DNA of 64,000 nt from the NCBI RefSeq assembly GCF_902806455.1, contig NZ_CADCWQ010000001.1, forward strand, positions 2,790,001 through 2,854,000. Direction: 5' to 3'. The translations under genes were made by a program, and so were the position numbers. Below the pieces are notes generated by a model. The model was not told the origin of the DNA and ran no database searches. It saw only the letters and a program-made list of their open reading frames with translations. This stretch comes from Virgibacillus doumboii. GTDB lineage: Bacteria > Bacillota > Bacilli > Bacillales > Amphibacillaceae. Of this stretch, positions 34,486-42,720 are shown in pieces; position 1 is the first letter of the stretch; each line of letters begins with the position of its first letter.

Positions 34486-35118
34486 TCAAGAGGCCCATTT
34501 CTTTCCAGGCTTTCGTCCTCCGTTTTTAATCAGCTTGACATACGGTATAAAGAAACCAATGATTACTCCTGAAATTAATGCATTAATAAACGTGCCAACC
34601 CCAATCGCACCATTGAAAAGAAAAGCCACGATTACCAGCCCAATACTGATCAATGCCCGCGAATACTTAACACTCCATCCGGTCAGATCAGACACAACAA
34701 GCATCGAACGGTCCATTGGGTTTGGGGCAATATTCGATTGCAGATAAAACGCAACACCTAACCCGATTAAAATAATCCCAACAAGTAATGCGCTCCACTC
34801 ACCAAACCATGTTACTGGCGAGACCCAATCACGCAGTACAAATAACCAGGAATCAATGCCAACTCCTGTAAAAAATGAGGTCAACAGCGCAAAATATTCA
34901 GGCCCTTTTTTCTCAGCTATTGCATTACAGACGATCATCGAAAAGCCGACAACAATTTCCCAACTTCCGACAGTCAATCCAAATGTTCTGTGCAGTCCAA
35001 CCAGAAGCGCATCAAACGGCGACGCACCTAAACCGGATTGGATGGTTAGTGCAATACCGAGCGTTAAAATGATAATACCAATCAGATAAAAATGAATTCC
35101 AGCACGAATTAGCCGCAT
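34486..35118 (-). CDS. YczE/YitT-type membrane protein (210 aa)
   Basis: Five hydrophobic helices with GLGASPFDALLVGL near the start and IAPNPMDRSMLVVS in the middle match the YczE/YyaS family of Bacillus. YczE in B. subtilis and B. amyloliquefaciens affects Sfp-dependent lipopeptide or polyketide synthesis, by an unknown mechanism. ATG at 35118 has GGGAG upstream. A related gene is at 49692. Confidence 0.85.
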   Translation of the reverse strand: MRLIRAGIHFYLIGIIILTLGIALTIQSGLGASPFDALLVGLHRTFGLTVGSWEIVVGFSMIVCNAIAEKKGPEYFALLTSFFTGVGIDSWLFVLRDWVSPVTWFGEWSALLVGIILIGLGVAFYLQSNIAPNPMDRSMLVVSDLTGWSVKYSRALISIGLVIVAFLFNGAIGVGTFINALISGVIIGFFIPYVKLIKNGGRKPGKKWAS

Positions 35119-35379
35119 GATAGTCACTCCCTTTCTGATGAAATGAATTCTTCTTTTATAATTTACGAAAAAATTGGCCCATCGCCACCATATTTTGATG
35201 GCGAAAAGCCTATTTATAATTTATATTGTTTAAGTCTCCTTCAGTTTAACAGAGTCAATAAAATTAAGAAACCAAAGCAAAGTAAACTTATTCATTATTT
35301 TCAACAATCCCTTTTCCCAGCCTACACACGCCTCCCTTCGGCGAAATACACTGTTACAAGGTGTGAAGGGAGGATTTGT

Positions 35380-36189
35380 ATGAATAGATCCCGGATATTC
35401 TATATCATTGGAGGCGTACTTCTTATTGCAGCTCCATTAATTTTGGCAATCTTTTTAAACAATCCATCCAACCAGCCCGACTCCGGAAATGGTGGAAACG
35501 GAAACGGGAATGGTGATGGTGGTAATGGCAACCAAAACAATCAGAGTACGCAGGAAATCTATTGGGGGGTCGACTCAGCCAGCTATACAACGCAGGATTT
35601 ATATAAATGTGTTAAAAACAATTATGGTAAACCGAAAGTATGGGGCAGATATTTAGGTACAAAAGGAGATGTTTCTAAAGGGCTCGATAAAGAAGAGGTG
35701 CAACTTTTACACGAAAACAACGTACGGATACTTGTCATCTACAACCATTTTACCGATGCCACGGGTTATGATCACGGTGTAAAGGAAGCTGAGCAAGCCA
35801 TCGAATACGCTAAAGAACTCGGTATCCCTGATGGAGTAGCCATATTTGGCGATATCGAACCAAGCTTTCCGGTTACTTCCGCATTTATGGAAGGCTGGTA
35901 TGATGCACTGTCCAGTTCTTCTTATAAACCAGGCATTTATGGTGTCTTTGATGAAGGCAGCTCAATCATGAAAGCATACAATGCGATGAGTAAAAACGCA
36001 CAGAAAAACACAATCGTATGGAGCGCATTTCCTCAAAATGAAATAACCACAAAAGAAAATGCCCCAAAATATAACCCAAACGGCCCGAAAAACGCTAAGC
36101 TATACGGATGGCAATACGCGATTGAAGCCGAACAATGTAATATTGATAACAACCTGTTCCGGAATGAGATGCTCGATTATTTGTGGTAA
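35380..36189 (+). CDS. DUF1906 glycoside-hydrolase-like, membrane-anchored protein (269 aa)
   Basis: ATG 35380 follows GGGAGG; an upstream frame from 35143 lacks support. An N-terminal helix (about 5-25) anchors the protein, followed by a Gly/Asn-rich linker (about 35-60). The rest has the DUF1906 (Rv2525c-like, GH25-type TIM barrel) pattern with VDSASY, GRYLG, VIYNHFTDATGYDHG and GDIEPSF, where acidic residues may act on cell wall glycans. It probably works at the wall or on spores. The 5' gap (35119-35379) shows no other gene. Confidence 0.82.
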   Translation: MNRSRIFYIIGGVLLIAAPLILAIFLNNPSNQPDSGNGGNGNGNGDGGNGNQNNQSTQEIYWGVDSASYTTQDLYKCVKNNYGKPKVWGRYLGTKGDVSKGLDKEEVQLLHENNVRILVIYNHFTDATGYDHGVKEAEQAIEYAKELGIPDGVAIFGDIEPSFPVTSAFMEGWYDALSSSSYKPGIYGVFDEGSSIMKAYNAMSKNAQKNTIVWSAFPQNEITTKENAPKYNPNGPKNAKLYGWQYAIEAEQCNIDNNLFRNEMLDYLW

Positions 36190-36200
36190 GTGATATGAAT

Positions 36201-36230
36201 AAGAAGCCTCGCTGGTGAGGCTTCTTTTTG
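36201..36230 (+). terminator. Rho-independent terminator
   Basis: AAGAAGCCTC and GAGGCTTCTT form a 10-bp stem with a 6-nt loop and are followed by TTT. It ends the DUF1906 gene transcript. Confidence 0.85.
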
Positions 36231-36277
36231 GTCGGGCTGTATTGTCTTGAACATCGCCGGCAATGAGGCGAACAAAT

Positions 36278-36380
36278 TGTGAACTTTGGACATTATAGTT
36301 GTGAACTTCGGTGATCTGAATTGTGAACTTCGACATTTTTCCTGTGAACTTCGACATATTCATTGTGAACTTCGGCATTT
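36278..36380. repeat. 21-22 bp phased repeat array A, within the 3' end of the NERD gene
   Basis: Five units of TGTGAACTTCGRCATWTTCC-like sequence start at 36278, 36300, 36322, 36343 and 36364 (spacing 22, 22, 21, 21). Most of the array lies inside the last codons of the NERD gene and encodes its EVHNEYVEVHRKNVEVHN tail. The last three units match array B almost base for base. Confidence 0.85.
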
Positions 36381-37348
36381 TGTAATTTTTCAAGGTCAAT
36401 TTTATATTTTCGACCACTGGTTTCACCAAAATGCTCAAACTGTTCTTGTCGCAATATCCGTTTAATTATATAATCCGAGTCCAGTTTTAGAAAATCCCGG
36501 GCTTCTCTATTATTGATATACTCTCCTGCCAGCAAGGCATAATCTGTCAAGGTTGGTTGATGGGCTGTTTTCGACTTAAACCCACAGCCTGCACACAACC
36601 ATTTTCCACTTTGCCAAATCATTGGGATACTTCCGCAGCCCGGACAAATAACGCCTTTTATCAGGTCGTCAGTTGTAATATCAAATTTTTTAATCCCATC
36701 ATATTCCTCAGGGTTGTGCTGCTTAAGCAATTGATAAGAAAGTTCCAGTAACTGATTGTCTAAACAACATACTGATTTATGCTTATTCATGTACAAATCG
36801 ATTTTCGGAAGGACTTTATCACGATGCATGACAATATCGGAAATAACTTTATCGTTGGCTAAATTTTTGAGGTATGTTTTGTCTTGGCTGAATACAACAA
36901 TTTTTTCAATTGGAATGGCGGGGAAATTATATTTGCGAAGCCAGCTCAACAGCCTTCTGTGCTGTAGATTAACCTGATCAACAGGGTTTTTAAATATTTC
37001 AACTTTCTCACCCGAGCCCCTGTAGGTCTGACCCATTTCATCAAAATTTACGTGGTCATAAATATTTTTAACTTCAATAATAAGGAAAAAATAAATTGAT
37101 AAAAGAAGAAAGTCCAGTTGAAAATGCCCTTTATCATCGGGGATCCTTAAGTAGTGGAAGATTAGGAAGTCATCTTCGGGAAGAAAACTCAGATTGTAAT
37201 TCAGTGATTTCTCTCCTTTAAAACCTGAGTAGAGGTTAGCGGCATTCTGATTAATGGAATGCTTGTTCCGGTGAGTATCTGGAATACGGGAGTTCAAAGC
37301 CAGTGCCTGCAGGATATGATTGGGGATTGCAATAGGTTTTGCGTACAA
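36293..37348 (-). CDS. NERD-domain protein with zinc ribbon (351 aa)
   Basis: The nuclease-related domain (about 50-200) contains FQLDFLLLS and LIIEVKN, where the Asp/Glu-x-Lys pattern resembles restriction-type nuclease active sites. A CPGCG...CAGCG zinc ribbon follows (about 240-265). The last 25 residues are encoded by repeat array A and look like a recent replacement of the native C terminus. Start TTG 37348 has GAGAGG 10 nt upstream. A role in DNA processing or phage defence is possible but unproven. Confidence 0.78.
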   Translation of the reverse strand: MYAKPIAIPNHILQALALNSRIPDTHRNKHSINQNAANLYSGFKGEKSLNYNLSFLPEDDFLIFHYLRIPDDKGHFQLDFLLLSIYFFLIIEVKNIYDHVNFDEMGQTYRGSGEKVEIFKNPVDQVNLQHRRLLSWLRKYNFPAIPIEKIVVFSQDKTYLKNLANDKVISDIVMHRDKVLPKIDLYMNKHKSVCCLDNQLLELSYQLLKQHNPEEYDGIKKFDITTDDLIKGVICPGCGSIPMIWQSGKWLCAGCGFKSKTAHQPTLTDYALLAGEYINNREARDFLKLDSDYIIKRILRQEQFEHFGETSGRKYKIDLEKLQNAEVHNEYVEVHRKNVEVHNSDHRSSQL

Positions 37349-37478
37349 TCGAACACAACCTCTCTTATTTTATTTATAGATACAAGATTACATATTCGAC
37401 ATCTTTCAAAATAATCCTGCTTTTAATTAATTTTATTGCGAAAATATAACACCCTCGACGAAAAAAAGGCGAACATAA

Positions 37479-37580
37479 TGTGAACTTCGACTTTTCAATT
37501 GTGAACTTCGGTGCTCCTGATTGTGAACTTCGACATTTTTCCTGTGAACTTCGACATATTCACTGTGAACTTCGGCATTT
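37479..37580. repeat. 21-22 bp phased repeat array B
   Basis: Units start at 37479, 37500, 37522, 37543 and 37564 with the same TGTGAACTTCG core as array A. It lies upstream of the NERD gene and just beyond the stop of ypsA. The reading frame inside it (63 residues) is not a gene. Confidence 0.85.
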
Positions 37581-37630
37581 AGCGGTATTTCGAGTTTATT
37601 TTTACAGCATCTAGTGTTTTTCAACTTGAG

Positions 37631-38191
37631 TCACCCCCAGTAATCCGGATCAGACATCCGCATTTCCTCAACTATATCATCCAAATCACTTGGGGTGATC
37701 ACGAAAATCGGGTATTCCCCTGATTCTTCCGCCAGCTTTGCCTCCTCATAAAAAAATCGATTACTGCCGGGGTTCTCGTCATCGAGCAGAATCAGGCAGC
37801 CATCACTTTTATCCACCAGCCATTTATTTTTCGCCTTAAATTGATATGCACCCTTGTAGTCTCCTTTATAAAGAGGCTGATAAAAGTCAGCAACCATCAT
37901 GAGTTCCTGGTAAATTTGCTGAACCGCCTCAGGCCAGCGACTTTCCTGATTTTCAAACGGTGGAATCATCGCCAAATTCACATCATATTGTTCTTTCAAA
38001 TCCAATACAACTTCACCGGTCCACAATTCAACGCCCATTTGTCCGGAAATAAGCACCCATTCCAGGCCTTCCTCTATGAAGCCAACTAATCTTTTTTCAA
38101 TCGCCGCTTTAATAAAGGAAATCCGCTTATCGTCCGGTTTGAAAAGATTTAGTTCCATTGGTTTGTATCCTGTTACCATAAGTGTTTTCAT
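37631..38191 (-). CDS. ypsA: YpsA-like SLOG-superfamily protein
   Basis: The protein matches YpsA/DUF1273 in VTGYKPMELNLFKPDD near the start, EGLEWVLISGQMGVELWTGE, and WLVDKSDGCLILLDDENPGS. The SLOG fold binds nucleotides or their derivatives; B. subtilis YpsA has been linked to cell division and stress. Start ATG 38191 has AAAGG 9 nt upstream. It lies 5 bp after the PP-loop gene and is probably in one operon with it. Confidence 0.88.
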   Translation of the reverse strand: MKTLMVTGYKPMELNLFKPDDKRISFIKAAIEKRLVGFIEEGLEWVLISGQMGVELWTGEVVLDLKEQYDVNLAMIPPFENQESRWPEAVQQIYQELMMVADFYQPLYKGDYKGAYQFKAKNKWLVDKSDGCLILLDDENPGSNRFFYEEAKLAEESGEYPIFVITPSDLDDIVEEMRMSDPDYWG

Positions 38192-38196
38192 TGTTT

Positions 38197-38820
38197 TCAA
38201 CCTTTCCTGTTGTCTTCACGCAAACCCTTCCCAAACATTGGTCCATCCATAACTGCCGTATGATATTCACCTGACTCACCCATCGGGCAGACATCATCGT
38301 ACAATAAAATATCTTCCACAAACGACTCGTCCACTTTACGGCCAACCCAGCTTTCAGGAAGCCTATCTTTATCGACCTTAATCACCTCAGCATCAAAGCC
38401 ATGCGACACAAATTCGCGCAGCAAACGCACCACATTCTCCCGCTCCGTCCACAATGGATAAATTGCTTCAACACCAGCCGCACGAGCCACCTGTTCGCCC
38501 CACTCACGATGACCTTCCAGATAAATATCACCAAAAGCAGCCCCGTCAACTCCATAGTCCTCACGCAGTTTTTTCAATGCTGCCACAAAATCCCCCGTGT
38601 ACGTCTCAAAATCGGTTTCGATAATATATACGGGTAGCCCTATACGGTCTGCCTGTTCTAAGATTAACTGCCGCTTCTGATCATGCGCAACTGTCCTGTG
38701 GCTTTTTTTCCAAACTGTAGTTACCAGCCAAGTTACCTGCACTCCTTGTTCATCCAGTTTATGTAAAGCCAGGCAGCTATCCTTCCCGCCGCTGAATGAC
38801 AATGCTGCTTTTTTGACCAC
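38197..38820 (-). CDS. PP-loop ATPase, diphthine-ammonia-ligase-like (MJ0570 family)
   Basis: The PP-loop SGGKDS (residues 10-15) and the GAAFGDIYLEGHREWGEQV block match the MJ0570/Dph6-like family. Archaeal and eukaryal members amidate diphthine; bacteria lack diphthamide, so the bacterial substrate is unknown. GTG start with AGGAG 9 nt upstream. The 207-residue length is normal. It forms a unit with ypsA downstream. Confidence 0.85.
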   Translation of the reverse strand: MVKKAALSFSGGKDSCLALHKLDEQGVQVTWLVTTVWKKSHRTVAHDQKRQLILEQADRIGLPVYIIETDFETYTGDFVAALKKLREDYGVDGAAFGDIYLEGHREWGEQVARAAGVEAIYPLWTERENVVRLLREFVSHGFDAEVIKVDKDRLPESWVGRKVDESFVEDILLYDDVCPMGESGEYHTAVMDGPMFGKGLREDNRKG

Positions 38821-38846
38821 AATTTCTCTCTCCTCTTTAAACCAGT

Positions 38847-39263
38847 TTATTTTTTTCGTCCGATATGCACCTTTACCTTATGACCTGATCCCTTTTCCTC
38901 TCGCTTCAAAAGATCACGAATTTCTCTGAGCAGTTCTTCTTTTTCATCCGGTTTCGGTTGCTTATCTGGTTCTTTTGCCCGCCTGAACTTCGCCATTAAA
39001 CGTACGAAAAAGAAAATGGAAAATGCTATAACTAAAAAGTCAAAGACCGATTGAATAAACTCACCATATAATACATCCGCGTTTCTGACTGTATACGTCA
39101 AATTGGTGAAGTCTATGCCATCAATGAGAATACCAATCAAAGGCATCATGATGTTTTCAACCAATGATGTAACAATTTTTCCAAATGCGGTTCCGATAAT
39201 GACGGCAACAGCTAAATCCACGACATTTCCTTTAAGCGCAAAAGCTTTAAAATCCGACCACAA
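38847..39263 (-). CDS. mscL: Large-conductance mechanosensitive channel MscL
   Basis: The 138-residue protein has the MscL N-terminal amphipathic helix and pore helix (FKAFALKGNVVDLAVAVIIG), the second helix, and a charged C-terminal bundle. It opens under hypo-osmotic shock to release solutes, which fits a salt-adapted organism. Start TTG 39263 has AAAGGGTG upstream. Confidence 0.95.
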   Translation of the reverse strand: MWSDFKAFALKGNVVDLAVAVIIGTAFGKIVTSLVENIMMPLIGILIDGIDFTNLTYTVRNADVLYGEFIQSVFDFLVIAFSIFFFVRLMAKFRRAKEPDKQPKPDEKEELLREIRDLLKREEKGSGHKVKVHIGRKK

Positions 39264-39439
39264 TAGTATTCACCCTTTATATAGGTTTGTACTATTTTTA
39301 TATGTCGCAGGACTGCTATGTATTACGTTTGATGCCGCTGTCGCCTCCCAGTTTCCGGATATTCCTATTAAATCATTGAAACTAATGTTTACTTAATTAC
39401 GTATTTAAGTATACACGCATTATAAGGAGGTGAATACAG

Positions 39440-39805
39440 ATGATCATCGAATTGTTATATGAATTGCTCGGCGAAATGTCACCAATGTACTTTTATCTTG
39501 GTTTTGCACTGTCCGTCATGTACAGCATCCGCGTTTTAAATGTGGATATGAACAACACATTCATGAGCAGCCATGATTATGCCAAAGAGTGTCACGCGTT
39601 AAGTTTCAGGCAATTACCTGATCAGGAACCGCTTGGTGAAATTGATGATATTCATAACTGGATAACACATACAACAAAGCGTATCGATGCACCGGATGAC
39701 GATACAGATAACCATTCCTTCTCGTTCACAAACAACACAATACTGCGAGGAGGACCACAATGGACCAAAAATCTGTATTCACTTTCTTTTCGAAATATAG
39801 CTTAA
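39440..39805 (+). CDS. mifM: MifM-like regulatory arrest peptide (121 aa) upstream of yidC2
   Basis: One N-terminal membrane segment (about 12-32) is followed by a cytosolic tail with Ile71, Trp74, Ile75 and an acidic run Asp87-Asp88-Thr89-Asp90. B. subtilis MifM needs Ile70, Trp73, Ile74, Met80-Asn81 and Asp86-Glu-Glu-Asp89, so the spacing is the same with a constant +1 offset; here Met-Asn is Arg81-Ile82. MifM stalls the ribosome when YidC activity is low, which opens a hairpin hiding the yidC2 ribosome binding site. The ORF overlaps yidC2 by 46 bp and is longer than B. subtilis MifM. AGGAGG precedes the ATG. Confidence 0.85.
   Translation: MIIELLYELLGEMSPMYFYLGFALSVMYSIRVLNVDMNNTFMSSHDYAKECHALSFRQLPDQEPLGEIDDIHNWITHTTKRIDAPDDDTDNHSFSFTNNTILRGGPQWTKNLYSLSFRNIA
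39716..39754 (+). promoter_or_regulatory. Hairpin sequestering the yidC2 ribosome binding site
   Basis: TCCTTCTCG (39716-39724) pairs with CGAGGAGGA (39746-39754) across a 21-nt loop, burying the GAGGAGG site of yidC2. The left arm begins 7 nt after the last arrest codon (Asp90, 39707-39709), so a stalled ribosome would cover it and free the site. Confidence 0.85.
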
Positions 39806-40527
39806 TCGGGATAATTTTAATTCTAGTCTTAACAGGATGTGCAACAACTGATCCGATCAGTGAAAATTCATCAGGATGGTTTGACCAATTTCTCGTCTTA
39901 CCATTTTCATTATTAATAAAAAGTGCAGCATCATCTCTTGGTGGTAACTTCGGCCTCTCGATTATCGCAATAACGTTGTTAATCCGTCTTGCGATTATGC
40001 CATTTATGCTGAAGCAAATGAAAAACAGTAAAGAAATGCAAGAGAAAATGAAAATCATGAAACCCGAAATGGATGCCATCAAAGAAAAATATAAAGGTAA
40101 AAATGATACGGAAACCAAATTGCTGATGCAGCAGGAAATGACACAGCTGTATCAAAAGCACCAACTGAATCCGATTTCCTCAATGGGCTGCTTACCAATG
40201 ATTATTCAGTTTCCAATCTTAATTGGTTTTTACTATGCGATCAGACGAACACCTGAGATTGCTTCCCACTCTTTTCTGTGGTTTAACCTGGGACACACGG
40301 ATATACTGTTAACGATACTTGCCGTGCTCGTTTACTTCGTTCAATTCCGTGTTTCGCAAATTGGTATGGATTCAAATCAGAAAAAACAAATGGCGATTTT
40401 TGGATTAATCTCACCGATTATGATTGGGATTGTATCGATAAATGCACCTGCTGCACTGCCACTGTATTGGACTGTCGGCGGATTGTTTCTTATCGTTCAA
40501 ACCTTTATTTCCAGGAAAACCGCTTAA
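39760..40527 (+). CDS. yidC2: YidC2/OxaA2 membrane insertase (MisCB-like)
   Basis: This 255-residue protein has a lipoprotein signal (LTGC, about 24-27), the conserved SLIIKSAASSLGG region and five membrane helices with the Arg in the first helix hydrophilic groove region (LLIRLAIMPFM). YidC/Oxa1 proteins insert and fold membrane proteins, with or without SecYEG. Expression is predicted to be induced through the MifM-like peptide and hairpin when YidC function falls. A terminator follows. Confidence 0.92.
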   Translation: MDQKSVFTFFSKYSLIGIILILVLTGCATTDPISENSSGWFDQFLVLPFSLLIKSAASSLGGNFGLSIIAITLLIRLAIMPFMLKQMKNSKEMQEKMKIMKPEMDAIKEKYKGKNDTETKLLMQQEMTQLYQKHQLNPISSMGCLPMIIQFPILIGFYYAIRRTPEIASHSFLWFNLGHTDILLTILAVLVYFVQFRVSQIGMDSNQKKQMAIFGLISPIMIGIVSINAPAALPLYWTVGGLFLIVQTFISRKTA

Positions 40528-40533
40528 CTATAA

Positions 40534-40569
40534 CAACCTGGTCATTCATTTGGCCAGGTTGATTTTTTT
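40534..40569 (+). terminator. Rho-independent terminator after yidC2
   Basis: CAACCTGG and CCAGGTTG form an 8-bp stem with an ATTTTTTT tract after it. Confidence 0.85.
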
Positions 40570-40720
40570 AAAAATTTTTAAAAATTTTTAGATAATTGAT
40601 AAAATTACATATTGCGAAAAAATAGAAATCATGATATGTTACTATTAAATAAAGTATTTACTTCTAGTTTAATAAAAAATAAAGGAAATCCTTCAAATGT
40701 ACTAGATATGGAGGTTAATT

Positions 40721-41566
40721 ATGGACAACCTTCACAAAAAAATAAAAGAACAGCAATCAACATTCTCAAAAAGTTTTAAAAAAATAGCATCATTTTTATA
40801 CAGTAATCCATCTGTTTTTGCTATGAATTCTGCGAAAGAAGCCGGTAAACAAATTGGTGTCAGTGAAACTACTGTCATCCGGTTTGCCCATACGTTAGGA
40901 TACAAAGGGTATAGCGTTTTGCAGCAGGAGAACAGGAAAAGCATTCTGGAAAAAAGCAGTTTAATTAATTTTCGGGACAGAAAGGTCTCCAGCCATTCAC
41001 AGGATGATTCGATTAAAAAATTAATGCTGAAGGATGTAAACACCATTCAAACATTAGTCGAACAAATCTCGGAAGATGACCTGGAGCAGGCTTCAACGGA
41101 ACTGTTAAATGCCGAGAAAATATATGTTGCAGGTGTCCGCGCTTCATTTTCATTGGCCAGCTGGTTTACCTTTGCACTTGATATCGCTGTAGGGAATGCA
41201 CGGCAATATATAGCAAATGATGATATTCTGATTCGTATCAGTGAATTAAACGAAAAAAGTGTCTTTGTTGCTTTTTCTTTTCATAGATATGGTATTACTA
41301 CAATTAACCTGGCTGAATTGGCGAAAAAACAAGGAGCTACGATTATTGCTATTACAGATAATCCATACTCCCCCATATCAAAGTATTCGGATATTACGTT
41401 AGCCATTCATCAGGAGGAATTATCGACGCTTGACCTGACACCTGCAGTCTTTTCCCTGTTAAACAGTATCATTTCAACGATTACATTACGATCACCGGAA
41501 AGATTCCAGCAGCGTGTAGCCCGGTTTGATGCAGTACAGGCAACTGATTTTTTTCACCGAAGTTAG
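40721..41566 (+). CDS. RpiR/MurR-family regulator with SIS domain (281 aa)
   Basis: An N-terminal helix-turn-helix (GKQIGVSETTVIRFAHTLGYKGY) is joined to a C-terminal SIS sugar-phosphate isomerase-like domain (about 125-270). It is the first gene of a rightward cluster with an M20 deacylase, acyltransferase, racemase and transporter, and so is likely the local regulator. An effector related to D-amino acids or N-acyl amino acids is inferred from context; SIS ligands are usually phosphosugars. Confidence 0.88.
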   Translation: MDNLHKKIKEQQSTFSKSFKKIASFLYSNPSVFAMNSAKEAGKQIGVSETTVIRFAHTLGYKGYSVLQQENRKSILEKSSLINFRDRKVSSHSQDDSIKKLMLKDVNTIQTLVEQISEDDLEQASTELLNAEKIYVAGVRASFSLASWFTFALDIAVGNARQYIANDDILIRISELNEKSVFVAFSFHRYGITTINLAELAKKQGATIIAITDNPYSPISKYSDITLAIHQEELSTLDLTPAVFSLLNSIISTITLRSPERFQQRVARFDAVQATDFFHRS

Positions 41567-41579
41567 GAGGTGCAATGTA

Positions 41580-42707
41580 ATGAAGTCTACTATTGAAAAG
41601 ATAACTCCACAGCTAAAATCTATCTTTGATCATTTACATAAACATCCTGAAGTCAGCTGGGATGAGAATAACACAACGGTATTTATTAAACAGCTGTTCG
41701 AGAAGCATGATTGCAGCATCACAACATTTCATGATTCACCCGGCCTTATTATTGAGATTGGCAGAGGAAAACCGGTTGTTGCGATGCGCGCTGATATGGA
41801 TGCATTGTGGCAGGAAGTCAATGGTACATTTCAGGCCAATCATTCATGCGGGCATGATGCACATATGACGATTGCAATCGGCTCACTAATGACGCTTTTG
41901 GAAACGGGATATCCGGAAAAAGGAACATTCCGGTTTATTTTCCAGCCAGCAGAAGAAAAAGGCACAGGTGCATTGTCCTATGTTGAAAAAGGAATCGTTG
42001 ATGATGTTGACTTTTTATATGGCATGCATTTGCGACCGGCTGAAGAGCTCACGTCTGAACAATTTGCCCCAGCCATCCGTCACGGTGCCGCCAAGTTTGT
42101 TGAAGGAACAATCCGTGGTGATGATGCCCATGGAGCAAGACCACACCTGAATGCCAATGCTATTCAGATTGGTGCCGAACTTGTTCAGCACCTGAATAAT
42201 ATAAACGTAAATCCAATGATTCCCCATTCCGCAAAAATGACCTCTTTTCACGCCGGCGGGGAAAGTAAAAATATTATTCCCGGCAATGCTTCGTTTTCGA
42301 TTGACCTTCGTGCACAGACAAATGATGTGATGGAAGAACTGATGAAAAAAACAGAAGCCATTGCCAACATGCTTGCTGACTATCATGAGGTGTCCATCGA
42401 TTTGAAAATAGGTGCAAATATCGCTGCTTCTGTAATAAATGAAGAGGCAGCATCGATTATGGAAAAAGCAATTATCGAAAGCCGCGGTGCTGAAAAGCTC
42501 GAGCCAATAATCACAACGACAGGCGGTGATGATTTTCATTTCTATACGATCAAAAAACCGCATCTTAAAGCGACCATGCTTGCGATTGGCTGTGATTTAA
42601 AGCCCGGGCTGCATCACCCGAATATGACATTCAAACATGAGATTATTCCACAGGTTGTTGACATTTTAACCAATGCATTATTGAAAACAACTGAAGAGTA
42701 TTCATAA
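41580..42707 (+). CDS. M20-family amidohydrolase (probable N-succinyl-L-amino acid desuccinylase)
   Basis: The 375-residue protein has M20D metal-site blocks: HLHKHPEVSW, SCGHDAHM, QPAEEKGTGA with Glu-Glu, and MHLRP. A dimerisation lid domain is in the middle. Start ATG 41580 lies 8 nt after AGGAGG. Next to an acyltransferase and a racemase of the N-succinylamino acid racemase type it would remove the acyl group from the L product. Other M20D substrates (N-acetyl amino acids, auxin-like conjugates) are possible. Confidence 0.85.
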   Translation: MKSTIEKITPQLKSIFDHLHKHPEVSWDENNTTVFIKQLFEKHDCSITTFHDSPGLIIEIGRGKPVVAMRADMDALWQEVNGTFQANHSCGHDAHMTIAIGSLMTLLETGYPEKGTFRFIFQPAEEKGTGALSYVEKGIVDDVDFLYGMHLRPAEELTSEQFAPAIRHGAAKFVEGTIRGDDAHGARPHLNANAIQIGAELVQHLNNINVNPMIPHSAKMTSFHAGGESKNIIPGNASFSIDLRAQTNDVMEELMKKTEAIANMLADYHEVSIDLKIGANIAASVINEEAASIMEKAIIESRGAEKLEPIITTTGGDDFHFYTIKKPHLKATMLAIGCDLKPGLHHPNMTFKHEIIPQVVDILTNALLKTTEEYS

Positions 42708-42720
42708 AGGGGGCTGCACC

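Noticed and set aside
35143..35379. N-terminal extension of the DUF1906 protein
   Set aside because: GGGAGG directly precedes ATG 35380, which is followed by a membrane anchor; the upstream frame has no such signals.
36278..37580. CRISPR array
   Set aside because: Units repeat every 21-22 bp with no unique spacers of normal length and no cas genes nearby.
37433..37624. 63-residue minus-strand frame with EVH repeats
   Set aside because: Its sequence is repeat array B read in one frame; it resembles the NERD tail only because array A encodes that tail.
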